Assembly: GCF_021869535.1 (NCBI RefSeq)
Contig: NW_026262712.1
Location: 52,208,384-52,272,383, forward strand
Direction of reading: 5' to 3'
DNA: 64,000 bases
DNA from: Mytilus californianus
Taxonomy: Eukaryota > Mollusca > Bivalvia > Mytilida > Mytilidae
In this document: in pieces, positions 36,078 to 47,699 of the stretch
Position numbering within the stretch: position 1 is the first letter of the stretch
Layout: every line of letters begins with the position of its first letter
The notes under the pieces: model-generated
Database searches by the model: none
What the model was told of the DNA's origin: nothing
The model's input: the letters and a program-made list of their open reading frames with translations, nothing else
Made by a program: the position numbers and the translations under genes

Positions 36078-38174
36078 AGACCTTTTCAACAACTCTCGAC
36101 ACCGACTAATGACACCTACAGTTTACAGGTAAAATGAAGGGGTCGTCTCAAAAAATCATTCATGAATTGTATTGCGTTTACACCTTCGATTTATCGATTT
36201 TACACTATTTTGACTAAAGAACATATTTCAAACAAATATGAATTATATCTCTCTCTTGTGTATAACATTGTAATTACATGTATTTATACGACATTTTACT
36301 TTGAATTTATTAAACCTTCAAGTAAATAATTACTGCAATCATTTCACATCGTAATCTGCCTTTTTTTCCTCTTAAATTTTATGATTATGTAAGAATTTAG
36401 ATAAGCGAGTCTGTCAATGCAGATTGTTCCACATGTCAATAACGATTAATTTGTTTTAGTAATGCTATCTATGAATTTTACGGAAGGAACATTGTAACAG
36501 GACTGTCCGTCCGTCCGCTAGAGTTTGTGTTTCTCAATCGATCTTCACGTCACTTGTTGTACACATTCAATTTTGGGAGGGGTAAAAGCCTTTTGGTTTA
36601 AAGGTCAAAGGAAAAGGCCACATCGATAATTTAGTTACGAGGGACTACTCCGCTTCAAGATATCATGTTAAAGTTGAGGTGTTTCCTTAATGAACTTGAA
36701 ACATTAACGGCACCATTTAGTCAGCGCCACATGCGTATTTTGACAATTTATTTCTCTTCAGTGATGCGTATGGTATTTATATCTCAACAGAGCTTGTTGT
36801 CATTGCAGTGTCTATTTGGACAGTGCCGAACTGATTGACCTTTATAGGTTGTCCGTCTCCCGAAAGACAACATATCTTGTCCCTTTGTCGTAGATTCCTG
36901 TCCCTGTTCCCGAAAAATGACCTTCGTGTGTCTTGCAAGAAGCGAGTACTGCTTACCCTTCCCCCTTTCAGGACATAGCTTTGGTTTTCTACACTTTTCT
37001 ATTTTTTCCATGTATAATGGTTTTTAAATTTCATCTCTGACCATATATAGGGAAGGTTTTAGATCCAATTATACTAGTAAAACCCCGCCGCATGTTTTAC
37101 GCGCCTGAAACAATTCCTTAACAAGTTGGTCATTGCAATTGGTAAGATTTTGTCACAATAGAATTTTTTTAGTTTACAATTTGATATTTTGACATTATGC
37201 TTCGCTCTCATATTTATTTCCTTTTTATTCGATCAAATATAGTAACGTTGTTTCCCTTTTGTTTTCTTTTTTGGGGTTTGGGATGGGGGTCTTTAACAAA
37301 AATGCAGACCATGCAGTGACTCTGAATGTCTGTTTTATATGTTGCATTTTGTGTGATTTTTTTTCCTACTGCGAAAGTTATAAAAACATCTTACGATTTG
37401 AATCTGAATCTGAACCAGAAGAGACACCAAGGGCCTTTAAAAATCTTGGTATCTATTTTGTTATGAACATATTGTACTCCAGGTGATTCTCGAGAATGAG
37501 GTTCAATTTTGGGCGCTATTTTGCTTTAAGTTTGTTTTGGTCGTACAACATTATGGCGAGGCAATTCATCAGCTTCCTCCTCTCTCTGGTAAGCTACGGC
37601 ATCTGGTTGCCGGGGAACAAGTCCAGCGACGGCACTGTTAGCCGGATAATTTAAAGAGAAAGAGTCGAAATTTAAATTGCATTGTCGCTGAATATCGATT
37701 TCCAGTTGAACATCAAATTGGTAAATTAAAAAGAAATAAGGTAACTGAGTATAATGAGGCATCCGAAGCCAAAATTAACGGACATTGTAAAAACATGTAT
37801 CGCCCTAGTCAACAGACATAAAACATTGATTGATTAAAAAAACTACTATAAAAATACAGGTTTGTTTTCTTTTTTTTTTCATTTTCCAACTCGACGTCTA
37901 AAAGAAATGAAACATTGAAGTCCTTCCTTTTCTTCACAGTCAATTCACAAATAAGTTTAATTTTGATAAGCAAATACTTAAAAAACATAATAAGGCACGA
38001 TACACAACAATTGCTTAAATAAACGTCATGTCGAATAGTTGTCTCATTGGCAATCAAAATAATCATATGCGATCAATAATATTTTTTTAAATTTTATTTT
38101 TTAGACGACCCCCTCATATCTCACCTGTCGTAGTCGTTCTCAACTGTAGGTGTAGACAATTGTTGAAAAGGTCT
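36078..38174. mobile_element. Inverted-repeat element, ~2.1 kb, possibly TA-flanked
   Basis: 'gaccttttcaacaa' at 36079 is mirrored by 'ttgttgaaaaggtc' ending at 38173. The inverted homology continues inward for ~70 bp: 'cacctacagtttacaggt' and 'gggtcgtct' at the left against 'agacgacccc' and 'ctgtaggtgtag' at the right. Flanking TA on both sides would fit Tc1/mariner-type insertion. No transposase is seen. Inside lie a 78-codon minus frame (37526-37762) and a 75-codon minus frame (36784-37011), neither recognised. Confidence 0.55.
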
Positions 38175-38179
38175 ATTGG

Positions 38180-38389
38180 GAACATGTGTCACGGAATAGA
38201 AGTTCCAAATGGAAACAATATTCTGGAATATTATTTCCACTGGAATAAATATTATAGTAAATGTTCCTAACGGAATAAATGGTATAGAATATTTGTTCCA
38301 ACAGGAACAGATATTATGACATTGTTTATAACAAAGTTTCCAGTGGAACTTCTGTTAGGCGGAACAAATATACGTTGACACATGTGTTC
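38180..38389. mobile_element. MITE of ~210 bp with TTCC/GGAA motif array
   Basis: The ends 'gaacatgtgtcacgg' and 'gacacatgtgttc' are inverted, with 'agaagttcca' / 'tggaacttct' just inside. The interior repeats 'ggaata', 'ttccac' and 'gttcc(t/a)a' about every 15-20 bases. There is no coding capacity. Confidence 0.7.
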
Positions 38390-38510
38390 ATGTTTACAAT
38401 AGTATTTAAAGTATTTTAGCATAACAATAAGTCACCTTAACAAAGTTAAGAGTTTAAAGTTTCTTTGTATGATAGCACGAACTGGTCATTCGCGGTAAAA
38501 GTTTACGTAA

Positions 38511-38613
38511 TAGTTATACACCGAGGGATAGGTGTTTCTGGATAAGAAACCCCGTCGGCCGGAGGCCGGAGGGGTTTCTTATCCAGACACACCTTATCCC
38601 GAGGTGTATAACT
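38511..38613. repeat. Long hairpin H2
   Basis: The stem 'agttatacaccgagggat' and 'tctggataagaaacccc' is mirrored by 'ggggtttcttatccaga' and 'tatcccgaggtgtataact'. The tip is GC-rich and itself palindromic ('ggccggaggccgg'). A half copy of the left stem lies at 39161-39205. Confidence 0.9.
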
Positions 38614-39104
38614 AACTTACACCCAATGCTATACCCTATATTTGTTAACAATGATTATTAAATGAAAAAGAACGGATAGCATATTTATTGACAAAATCAA
38701 ACCATGATTTATAGGAAAAACATTTTTTTTTTACATGAAACCCCACTAGTAACCTTACTTTGGCTATGTTCGTTCAAACTGACAAGTGAGTAGATTTTAC
38801 AAATGTCAAAGTTGCTGTTTTGCATATTCCCGTTAAATCCTGGTGCTAATATGGATCAGCAGTTCAAGGTTGACCGTTTCGTGCATTCTTATTACAAAAA
38901 AAAATACATCATGCTCCTTGTCTGCAGTTGTCAATACGGACGGGTATAAGACGGACGACATTTTGAGTCAAGCGTTGGGTTTGGTAGAATAGACTAAAGA
39001 TAAAGGCAATATTATAACCCAAAGTACTTACCTGTATCAGTTTAATGAAGGTAATCATAAATATATTTTTTATGTAACGGTTTTATTAAAAAAAAAAAAA
39101 GAAG

Positions 39105-39425
39105 CCCCCCCCCCCCCCCCCTCTTCTTCTCGAGAATAAACAAACATTCATATTCGGACATACTGAGGGATATGTGTGTCTGGATTAAGAAACCCGACGA
39201 CCGGACACGCTCAACATACAAAAATACAGATTGAATATTTAGGAACTCCCTTTTTGGGGGCAATCCAGAGGGGGGGGGGGGGGGTCCGGGAGTTACAATC
39301 CCCGTTTTTTTTGAAGATTAAAAGAGACATATGACTTGGATCAAAAATGTTACCTTCAAGTAAAGGAGTATTAAGGGAACAACCATTTTAACTTCAAGGG
39401 GGGGGGGGGGGGGGGGGGGGTGGGG
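39105..39425. repeat. Homopolymer C/G tracts and a half copy of H2
   Basis: C17 at 39105-39121, G15 at 39270-39284 and G23 at 39398-39420 lie within 320 bases. Between them (39161-39205) 'gagggatatgtgtgtctgga' and 'aagaaacccgacgaccgg' match the left half of hairpin H2 without its mirror half. Confidence 0.8.
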
Positions 39426-39658
39426 GATGGTTTTTCGTTGGAGTCAGTAATTTTTTTTCTCGAAAATCGCGAACATTTTTATTTATTTTTTCAACGCTAT
39501 CAATCAAATGATTTGTTTTTATTCAAAACAGATGCTTAATATTTTTTTTCGCTATTGGAATTTCCTAAAATGTGTTTTTTTTAATATCTTGAAACAACTT
39601 GTAGTGAACACTATTAGTAATTTCTTATGTTTATGCTATTTAAAAAATAATCAATTTC

Positions 39659-39768
39659 TATTGTAATGAATAACAATGGACTGTGTTTTCGGGATGTAGA
39701 AGCAGGGGTTTCCAGAAACCCCGCTCGTCACACCCTGTGGTCAAAATCCATTGTTATTCGTAACAATA
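39659..39768. repeat. Long hairpin H3
   Basis: 'tattgtaatgaataacaatg' is mirrored by 'cattgttattcgtaacaata'. The centre 'ggggtttccagaaacccc' is a near-perfect short palindrome. The layout is the same as in H1 and H2, with different sequence. Confidence 0.85.
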
Positions 39769-39769
39769 G

Positions 39770-41100
39770 ATCTATTCAATTTACACTTTTTTTCAGAAAT
39801 AGAAACTATGAAGTATAACAATAGAACTGGGGTGTAAATTGAAAATACATTTTCATAGTTTGACCATTCGAAGCTCAGTCTTTGTGCAGTAAAGTTTCCC
39901 ACTCCCTCCCCCCCTCCCCCTTGTGAACATGTTTTGTAATAATTTATAATTATTGTAAACACATTACGTTTTTTCTGCAGATCTTAAAAGAACATTATGT
40001 AAATATTGTTTTGTGATACGAAAGATTCTATTTCATTATTTTTCATTATAGATATGTTTGTAAGACATGTATGTATGCTGCAGCGGTCTTAGTGTGCTGG
40101 CAAAGTGATTGAGGACAGTTGTGGTTTTAGAAAATAAAACTTTGCTGCACTCGTCGAGGCGAGCTGTTTCCCATAGATAAGTGTTCGAGTTTTGTTCATA
40201 AATACTTTATTTGCGTTTGAGGCCACGAATAAGAAAATAATTGTGCAATTACAGTCTGTTTATAATGTATATGCTCGAAAATAAATTGACCAGCATTGTT
40301 TACGATAATACGCTTAAAATAGATTCGAAACTAACAGCGTACATATTTGTAGCCATTTAGATATTTACATCATCAGTTAGGATGAAAATGAAGTCTACAA
40401 TACAAAATGCAGGAAACAGTTGTGTAGAAAAGTGAAAATAAATTTTCGCGCGGCGAACGTGAAAAAAATAAGCATGCGTAGTAATTGTTTTAGACTAAAA
40501 TGGATAGTCGATCCGCAACACCCCCTTACTCTCCCCACCCAGAATACCAAGTGGTCGTTCCCTTACAATGTATAGTCTTCAGTTTTTTTTATTTGCTGGG
40601 ATCGGGTTAAATGATGAAATGAAAAAAAAAAATTGCTTGCTTAATTCCAGACGCAAGTATTTCATACATATTCAGGACGGTCTCTAATTGCAATACTAAG
40701 GTTTGCATCAAATCTGCTCAAATGTAATCTTGAATGTTTAATACACAACATCAAATCAATTGTTTAAGTCAATGTAATCATGGGTGCATATATGGGCATA
40801 CGTTGAGTTGAGTTTCTAATCTTATTAATTTATCAAAAGTTCACGAAAGTAAACACACAAGAACACTGTTATTTTAGTTAGTTCTCTGCCTTTATTTCCT
40901 CATAATTACATTACATGTATATTTCATTAGGATCCGTAAATTTTGATTGGCCGACAACAATAGTGAAGCACTCGAATATCAAATTTCATTTCAATAGCAC
41001 AGCTGTGATCGCACGTGCTATTCGTGACAATGCATAGAAAAATAAAGGAAAGCTTGATATAAATCTTAATTTCATGATTGTAGCAAAAAATATGCAATTA
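39770..41100. other. No gene seen
   Basis: AT-rich sequence without supported exons. The frame at 39741-39962 overlaps hairpin H3 and poly-C/T sequence and is not called as a gene. A motif 'ccttactctcccc...gtggtcgttcccttac' near 40525-40565 recurs, diverged, near 48230-48262. Confidence 0.45.
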
Positions 41101-41105
41101 TAAGA

Positions 41106-41248
41106 ATTGAATGCTACATTTTATAATTTCATAGGGTTGTGAAAGCGTTGATCGTTCGCATATTTTTAGAATGTAAGAGCTTCATACAAAATGTGCTTTG
41201 GTCAACGCTTTTACACCCCAATAAAATTATAAAAAGAAGCATTCAATG
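41106..41248. repeat. Long hairpin H4
   Basis: 'attgaatgctacattttata' and 'gggttgtgaaagcgttgatc' are mirrored by 'gtcaacgcttttacacccc' and 'ttataaaaagaagcattcaa'. Each stem side is about 50 bp, with roughly 40 bp of unpaired centre. Confidence 0.85.
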
Positions 41249-41249
41249 T

Positions 41250-42498
41250 TTAAGGTTGATGAACCCTTCTGTATGCCTGTGATTACAAAATTTTCAAAGT
41301 GCAACGATATCAAAACAATAAAAATACAGAACAAAAGTGACGTGCCATTTTTTCATATACCAAAGGAAACGTTGTTCAAAGCAAACTGTTAAATATTGCA
41401 TTGCATTTAATAGAAAATGAGAATTTGAATTTGTAAATAAAGCCAATAATTTTGCAAAAAGTACACAGACTTTATTACAGAGATTTTTGTTATATTAAAA
41501 TTGTAAACATACATTATTAATTAATATTTGTGACAAAATAAACAAAACAAATATTACAATCATTCATGAATATTAAGAAAGCATATATTTAATACACAAT
41601 GACATTGAAAACTTCATTATGATTTTTGACAAAATTACAAAACTTAGCATAACAAAAATGATAATAACAATTAATAATCCGCATACTCTTACTGCTAACG
41701 ACTGTAAAGGGGCATATAAAAGTACCCGTTTGACCGGAAACTATATATATTTTTGCTAAAAATCGTCTAAAATCATTTTGCATCGCTTCGCTCGGAAACT
41801 TCTTGTCATTTTAGATAATCCTTTCCCCCTGTATTTGTTTCTCTGATAGGGCCAACATATAAAGGTATTTAGATCCTATACTGAAAATGGTATGTTGCAC
41901 TTTTAGTGAATATCATATATATACATACTTTAAATCTTATTGAACATATTTCATAGAATTAAAATGCTATGCAGGGCTAGATGCTCAGTGGCTAGATGTT
42001 GCTGATAAAAATTTGTTTGATTGAGTATACATTGTAGATTTGTTTGTAAGTGAAACACATAAAGTCAGTATTTTGAGAACCAATTTCAGTAAAGTGATTG
42101 TTTCTTACGCTTTTATTTTAAGTTGATCCATTTTGTTTTACATATAAATCATCTTTTAAAAAGGTCCATTTACCTTTCTGTAAACATAATTTATATTATA
42201 AAAGATAGGTACCAATTCCATCATGCATATTTTAACGTTAATTCTGGTCTGACTAATGAATCAAATAAAACTGAATGCCACTATGATTGGCACAATACCA
42301 ATATCTACTACAAAGCAAATATAACCTTCCTAGCGTTCTTGGTTAGATCATTAATGCTAGAGTTATGATTACAACTTCTATTTTAAGTTGTTTTCTGAGA
42401 TATAATGGATATGCATGGTCTTCATAATGTTGGCTCTCTGCTTTTCATGAAATATATATTTTGTCTTTCTAATGTTAACTGTTAAGTTCCATTTATCT
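41250..42498. other. No gene seen
   Basis: AT-rich intergenic sequence. The frames at 41589-41783 and 42123-42368 have no domain, signal or splice context. Confidence 0.45.
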
Positions 42499-42510
42499 CA
42501 GTATTGAGAT

Positions 42511-42770
42511 TGGTTTATTGATTGATTTGTGTTTAACGCCACTTTCAGCACTATTGTGCTATTTCGTGGCGGTCAGTTTTGATTGGTGGAGGAAGCCGGA
42601 CTACTCGGGGAGAACCATCGACCTTCGGTAGGAAAACTGACAATCCTAGTAAATTAAGATTGGAGTCGAATGCACCTACCACGTACGGGATTCGAACTAA
42701 CAAATTCAGTGTTGACAGGCTAGTGATACAGTAGTTCGACTGCTTAGACCACTCAGCCATAGAAGCCCCA
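42511..42770 (-). mobile_element. tRNA-derived SINE (V-SINE-like, possibly RUDI), copy 2
   Basis: The structure matches copy 1 but is better preserved. On minus it starts 'tggggcttctatggctgagt' with A box 'tggctgagtggtctaag', B box 'gttcgaatccc', the central domain and an ATCAAT tail. It is flanked by the 12 bp duplications cagtattgagat (42499-42510) and cagtattaagat (42771-42782), a clear sign of LINE-driven retroposition. Confidence 0.9.
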
Positions 42771-43149
42771 CAGTATTAAGATAATCTATTCCTACTATTT
42801 TAAAGCAAATTTTTAATTTTTGAAAGTAAAATGATGTCACCTGCAAAGAGAAAACTATTAATATCCGAATCATCTAGTTTTAGTGTTCTACATTCTCCAT
42901 CTAATAATTTATCATTAATATCTGGGACTATTATACTAATTAATTATGTTACTTAATGCATATTCATTTATGAACTGTATCGATATGACATATATTTCCT
43001 GCATTTAACATACCTGAAAGGTGCTTTTGGAATTTCGTCGTAATTTCCAATTTAACTTGCATTTTCTTAATAAGATTAAGATAATAGATGCATCAGGTTA
43101 TTACCCTCCCACTCTGTCCGATTGACCAATTCCTATATGTTAACTTTGT

Positions 43150-43234
43150 CTGTCCCTCTCTCTGTTTTTGTTGTTGTTGTTGTTGTTGTGAAAACAACGT
43201 GGATGTACGTGCTGTCGTGCCTCCGGGTAGCTAC
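43150..43234 (-). mobile_element. Solo hAT-like terminus
   Basis: 'gggtagctacgcccctg' ends at 43234. Its reverse complement starts 'caggggcgtagctaccc' and matches the left end of the hAT relic at 21109. A (TTG)n run (43165-43188) lies just inside. I see no partner end, so this is a truncated copy. Confidence 0.5.
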
Positions 43235-43699
43235 GCCCCTGGTTAGTATAATAGTCCCAGTTTATATCATTACTAAAGATACAAACAAGTTGCTTTTAAA
43301 AAAAAAAAAGACAACACGTGAACCTTAGAACTTTTTTATTCTAATTATTAATTCAACTGAATAAGAAATTATATATCAGTGCACGCTTATCTTGGCCCTG
43401 TGTGTGGAGGACAATATTTTCTTTTTATTGTATATCATTACAATTTTGGCATGTTGAGAGAAGTGTTAAATATAAAGCAAGGAGAGAAAAAAGAGATTCC
43501 AAGACGTATAATTTCTAAAAGAATAGTAAAAATTCAAAACACGGAGGACACACGTACCTTCTTCCAAAAATTCATAAAATTAATCTAGAAATAAGTAATG
43601 AGGCATTACGAACTGGTCAGCTAGCAGGACACATTAATGTTCGTTACCGACCAATCGTCAATAAGTGCAACTCTCCCGCGAGAGATACTTACTTGATCT

Positions 43700-44335
43700 A
43701 ATTATAAATATAAAAAAGAAGATGTGGTATGATTGCCAATGAGACAACTCTCCACAAGAGACCAAATGACACAGAAATTAACAACTATAGGTCACCGTAT
43801 GGCATTTAACAATGAGCAAAGCCAATACCGCATAGTCAGCTATAAAAGGCCCCGAAATGACAAATGTAAAACAATTCAAACGAGAAAATTAACGGCCTAA
43901 TTTATGTACAAAAAATGAACCGAAAAACAAATATGTAACACATCAACAAACGACAACCACTGAATTACAGGCTCCTGACTTGAGATGGGAACATTATGTG
44001 GCGTGGTTAAACATGTTAGCGGGATCCCAACCCTCCCCCTAACCTGGGACAGTGGTGTAAAAGTACAACATAAGAACGAACTATAAAAATCAGTTGAAAA
44101 AGGCTTTACTCATCAGATGGATACAAACAGAAATACTACACAGAGTGGACGTGGCCGGGTACCTGTATATCCCAACAACAAATAGACAGATCTGAGAGTA
44201 CTCGCAGTTACTGACAGCTAGTTCAAAGCCACTAACAACTAATTAAAAAAATCATGCATTTAAGACTAAATTATCAATTAGTACACATCCAACATCCAAT
44301 TATTGAAGAGGCATAACTTTTACATTCAAGATACA
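43700..44335 (+). repeat. Mytilid dispersed repeat, best-preserved copy
   Basis: A nearly complete copy: 'aagatgtggtatgattgcca', 'atgagacaactctccacaag', 'agaccaaatgacacagaaat', 'aaaggccccgaaatgacaaa', 'ggctcctgacttgagatggg', 'gttagcgggatcccaaccct' and 'tggccgggtacctgtatat'. It splits the reverse-transcriptase pseudogene between its RPI motif and motif A, so it inserted later. Confidence 0.85.
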
Positions 44336-44828
44336 AAAAATTTCATTAATAAAATAGAGTCACACGAGGTAAAAAAAGTAATCATTCTTATTGCCTATGA
44401 TGTACGTCAATGTGCACAAATATGATGATTGATAATTTAGAAAAAAATGTTATCAATGCATTAGAATTTATTGACACACAGGAAAATATACTTTAAAGAT
44501 TCTCAACAAAATAGATTTAACTGCATTTGTTAAATTAATTCTTAGAAACAATGAATTTGAGTTTAATGGACTGTTATACAAACACATAATAGGAGCGCCC
44601 ATTTTCACCAACATGCACAGATCTGCATCAGTCTGCCCTATTCATTAAAATCTTAGATTAGTTCCAATGGAGAGAAAACATCAAATTACACTGTCAATAG
44701 GGATGACGGTTTTATGGTCTTCACAGGCAAATTAGAGCAAGTTGAAGATTTCTTTAACCTTGCAAACGAAATTGACCATCTACTTAAGTTCTAATATGAA
44801 GTGTCGACATCTAGTATGGCCTATTTAG

Positions 44829-45364
44829 AGGGTGGTAAAGTGTTATTTTCGTGCAAGTTTTCGGCCTTTTTATTCCACGTGTTTCCGTGTTTCGACGTTT
44901 TATTTCTCGTTTTCTCGTGTTTGGTTCGATGTGCGTGCTTCGTGTTTTCCCTTAATTATTTTCCGTGTTTCGTGTCGGTACTCTTATTTTCTCGTGCTTG
45001 TCCCGCATTTGATTAAAAAGTAAACCGGGACTAATTCAAAGTCAGCCCAAATATTGTTTTAAATTATAAACTAATTAACTGGTCCCAAGATATTTATTAA
45101 TAGCCTATTGTGTTACTATGATAAATCGAATCGGATGCAACTAACGAACTCTAAAAGGTGACCACATGCAGGGTCACCATGTCCATTTATAATGACTGCA
45201 TGGTATCTAAGAACGGCTGAGTAATAACTTTTGGTACTTTTTTCCTTAATATTTACGATTTTATTCCTTGGCTTCGTTTTTCCAGAGTGTTTTTTTTCGT
45301 GCAACGTTTTTGCGATTTGTTATTTCACGTGTTTCCGTGTTCAGACCCTCCCTTTTACCACCCT
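44829..45364. mobile_element. MITE of 536 bp with 8 bp target duplication
   Basis: The ends 'agggtggtaaag' and 'ctttt accaccct' are inverted. The flanks are identical 8 bp copies CTATTTAG (44821-44828 and 45365-45372). Removing the element and one flank rejoins the reverse-transcriptase reading frame at the conserved L-D-T motif. Subterminal 'cacgtgtttccgtgtt' repeats occur near both ends. An 8 bp duplication fits hAT-type movement. No coding capacity. Confidence 0.85.
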
Positions 45365-45524
45365 CTATTTAGATACCGAAGTGTACAAAAGTGAACGATT
45401 CCATAATAATGGAATTCTTGATGTTAAGTCACATATATTAAAAACACAGAAACGTATCAATATTTACCAATCACTAGTGCACATCCAAAACACACATAAA
45501 TTTAAGAGCATAACAGTGTGTGAA

Positions 45525-46690
45525 TAATATAAGAAATTTCTACTTCTACCACTAACTGACCACCATCATTTAGTGTACTATCCTGTCACTGTTTGGTGTG
45601 CGCTTGCATACTTAACAAGTCCAAAAATAATTTTAACAGAAAGGAAATAATTTGTGCTGTACATAACATTTATACATGGTGCAAATAAAAACATGGGACT
45701 TGAAATTTAATGTGCATGCAGTAGTCTCTTGAACGAGTCAAGACTTTCTGCAGCGGTCACTGAAATAATAGTGACATCAATGAATTAAATAAACATTTAA
45801 TTAACTTACAAGATAACTTAATTGATAGAGAATACTGTAAAAAACAAACAGTAAAAGTTGTAAAAATGTATATTAACGAACAGTCTTTATTTTACTTGTT
45901 TTGTTTTCATTTGAAACATATTTTTTTTATTTGATTTGTCAAAATGACAAGTGTGCATAATGATTTTATTGTTACAAATCAAATCCCAAAGCCCACTATA
46001 ACTCATTATCTTGAAACCACAGCACTATTTTAAAATATCTCTCTGTGAATATCTACACACAGATGTTTGATACCATAGGTCGTTATAACTAAATCTTGAC
46101 CATTTAACTTTCACTTGTTTATCAAAGGGTACAACTGTCAACTTTGCTGAAGTCAGTAAACCCTTGCAATGCATAAAATGTAGCTTTAAAATAAATATAC
46201 ATGTTAAATATACATGTTTGAAAAGGATCTGTAGATTGTTTATTATCATATATCAGATAAGTGAATTAGCGATCTGTGAAAATTCTTTATTGCCATGTTT
46301 TAAATATTTAGATACACCGTATGGAGGTGCTCTTAATTGTAGGAAGCTAATACAGATAAGATAAATAGGTGTTCCGAATGAACAATAATTTAGCTTCCGA
46401 ATATTCCTCTATAGACTATATTTCTAACTAATAAATATGAGTGAACCCTCAGGGGTTCACGCAATAATGTAGGACTGGTTGAGGGACTGCTTTTTAGGAA
46501 TTATATCAACTTGTTGCTGAAAACAAAGTTGATTATGTTGAACTCGTCGAAAACTTAGGTTTGTAACATTCATTTTGATATCTAGTTGAAACGCACTATA
46601 CGGTCATGCATGCTCGAAAGAAGCTTCATACCAAAATTGCATGTATAATATGTGATATGTTGTTGATCGTGAGAAAAATGCGACGGAAAT
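45525..46690. other. No gene; small hairpin and repeat traces
   Basis: There is no supported exon. 'tgaaccctcaggggttca' (46442-46459) is a perfect short hairpin. Sequence at 46600-46690 ('agaagcttcataccaaaatt', 'gtgagaaaaatgcgac') matches, as direct repeats, 47795-47870 and more weakly 47950-48030, on both sides of the next element. Confidence 0.5.
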
Positions 46691-46696
46691 TGCATA

Positions 46697-47697
46697 CATG
46701 GGCCTGTTTATCGAAGCGCTCTTAGAAATAGGACATGTCCTAAGACGTATCTTTGTCCTAAGGGCGTTTATCAAACATGTCGTTACTTAGGAAAAGTCAT
46801 AGGAATCGTCCTAACTTTAGGACACCTAAGTAGGATATATTTTATGATAGTTAATTTGTAAACAAATACGACCGTCACCTATATATGGATCCCCTTTTTC
46901 TAAATATTTTTCTATTTTTACTTATTTAATGTGTTCTTGCTCTTATCCAAAAGATATTACAAAAACAGTAGTATACATACGACACCCCTCTATTCATATT
47001 TTCCAGGTGGAAAATAAGAATAGAGGGGCATCGTATATATATATAAAAGACATAAAATAAATAGACATAGGTTAAAATATTAAAGAATATTTACTTTAAA
47101 AAAAGTTCAGTAAAAGGGGGTCCATTACCCAAGAGCATGTGATCCGTAATGAAATAATATATGTATTCCGTATTTTTATGAAAGATGCACGAGATTAACC
47201 TTTGAACTCTGTAAAGTATAAACCGTGGCACTTCGAATTAAACTCACTCAAAAATATATAATGATTGTTACCGATTGTGTTTTATTAGTTTTTACTATTA
47301 CTGCTGTTTACAAATAATTTGATCAATAATCTTATAAAACGTTGTTACATTTTTGTGTTTTTGTTTTTTGTTTCATAAAGTTTGAATGTACCATTATTAG
47401 ACAGATATTATTTCTTTTCTTTATGATAATACCAATAATATTTCTAACTTTTAATCTTGTAATTATTTACTGCTGGTGAAATTCAATACATTATTAAACA
47501 TTTAAAATTTTAAATTCCTATTTTTCTTTACGCTAACACTTAGGACAGCGGTTAGGACATCCTAGCTAAGATAGTCCTAAGATAGCTTCGATGTGCTTGC
47601 TGAAACATGTCGTAAGTCGGTCCTAACATTATCCTTATATATTCCTAAGAGAGATCTTAGGACAAATCCTAGGACAGCTTCGATAAACAGGCCCATG
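46697..47697. mobile_element. Inverted-repeat element of 1.0 kb rich in CCTAAG/CTTAGG
   Basis: Perfect ends: 'catgggcctgtttatcgaag' and its reverse complement. The outer CATG on each side may be the target duplication. About 150 bp at each end are filled with variants of 'tcttaggacatg' and its reverse complement. The middle contains a perfect long hairpin at 46977-47036 ('acacccctctattcatattt' mirrored). No transposase. Confidence 0.8.
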
Positions 47698-47699
47698 GA

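Larger units (their letters stand above)
43540..45524 (+). pseudogene. Penelope-like reverse transcriptase, broken into three pieces
   Basis: Piece 1 (about 43540-43698) encodes YLLPKIHKINLEI and INVRYRPIVNKCNSPARDTY, the LPKIHK and RPI motifs before the palm. Piece 2 (about 44335-44820) encodes IAYDVRQ (motif A, catalytic Asp), GAPIFTNM (motif B region) and NRDDGFMVFTG (motif C, Asp pair). Piece 3 (45365-45524) encodes LDTEVYKSERF and GILDVKSHI and stops at 45524. The gaps are filled by a mytilid repeat and a MITE. In-frame stops and frame changes in piece 2 also show it is dead. I assign it to Penelope-like elements from memory of these motifs. No GIY-YIG endonuclease is visible. Confidence 0.7.

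Noticed and set aside
37526..37762. 78-codon minus frame with a GC-richer middle as a host gene
   Set aside because: It lies inside an inverted-repeat element, has no recognisable domain and no clear splice sites.
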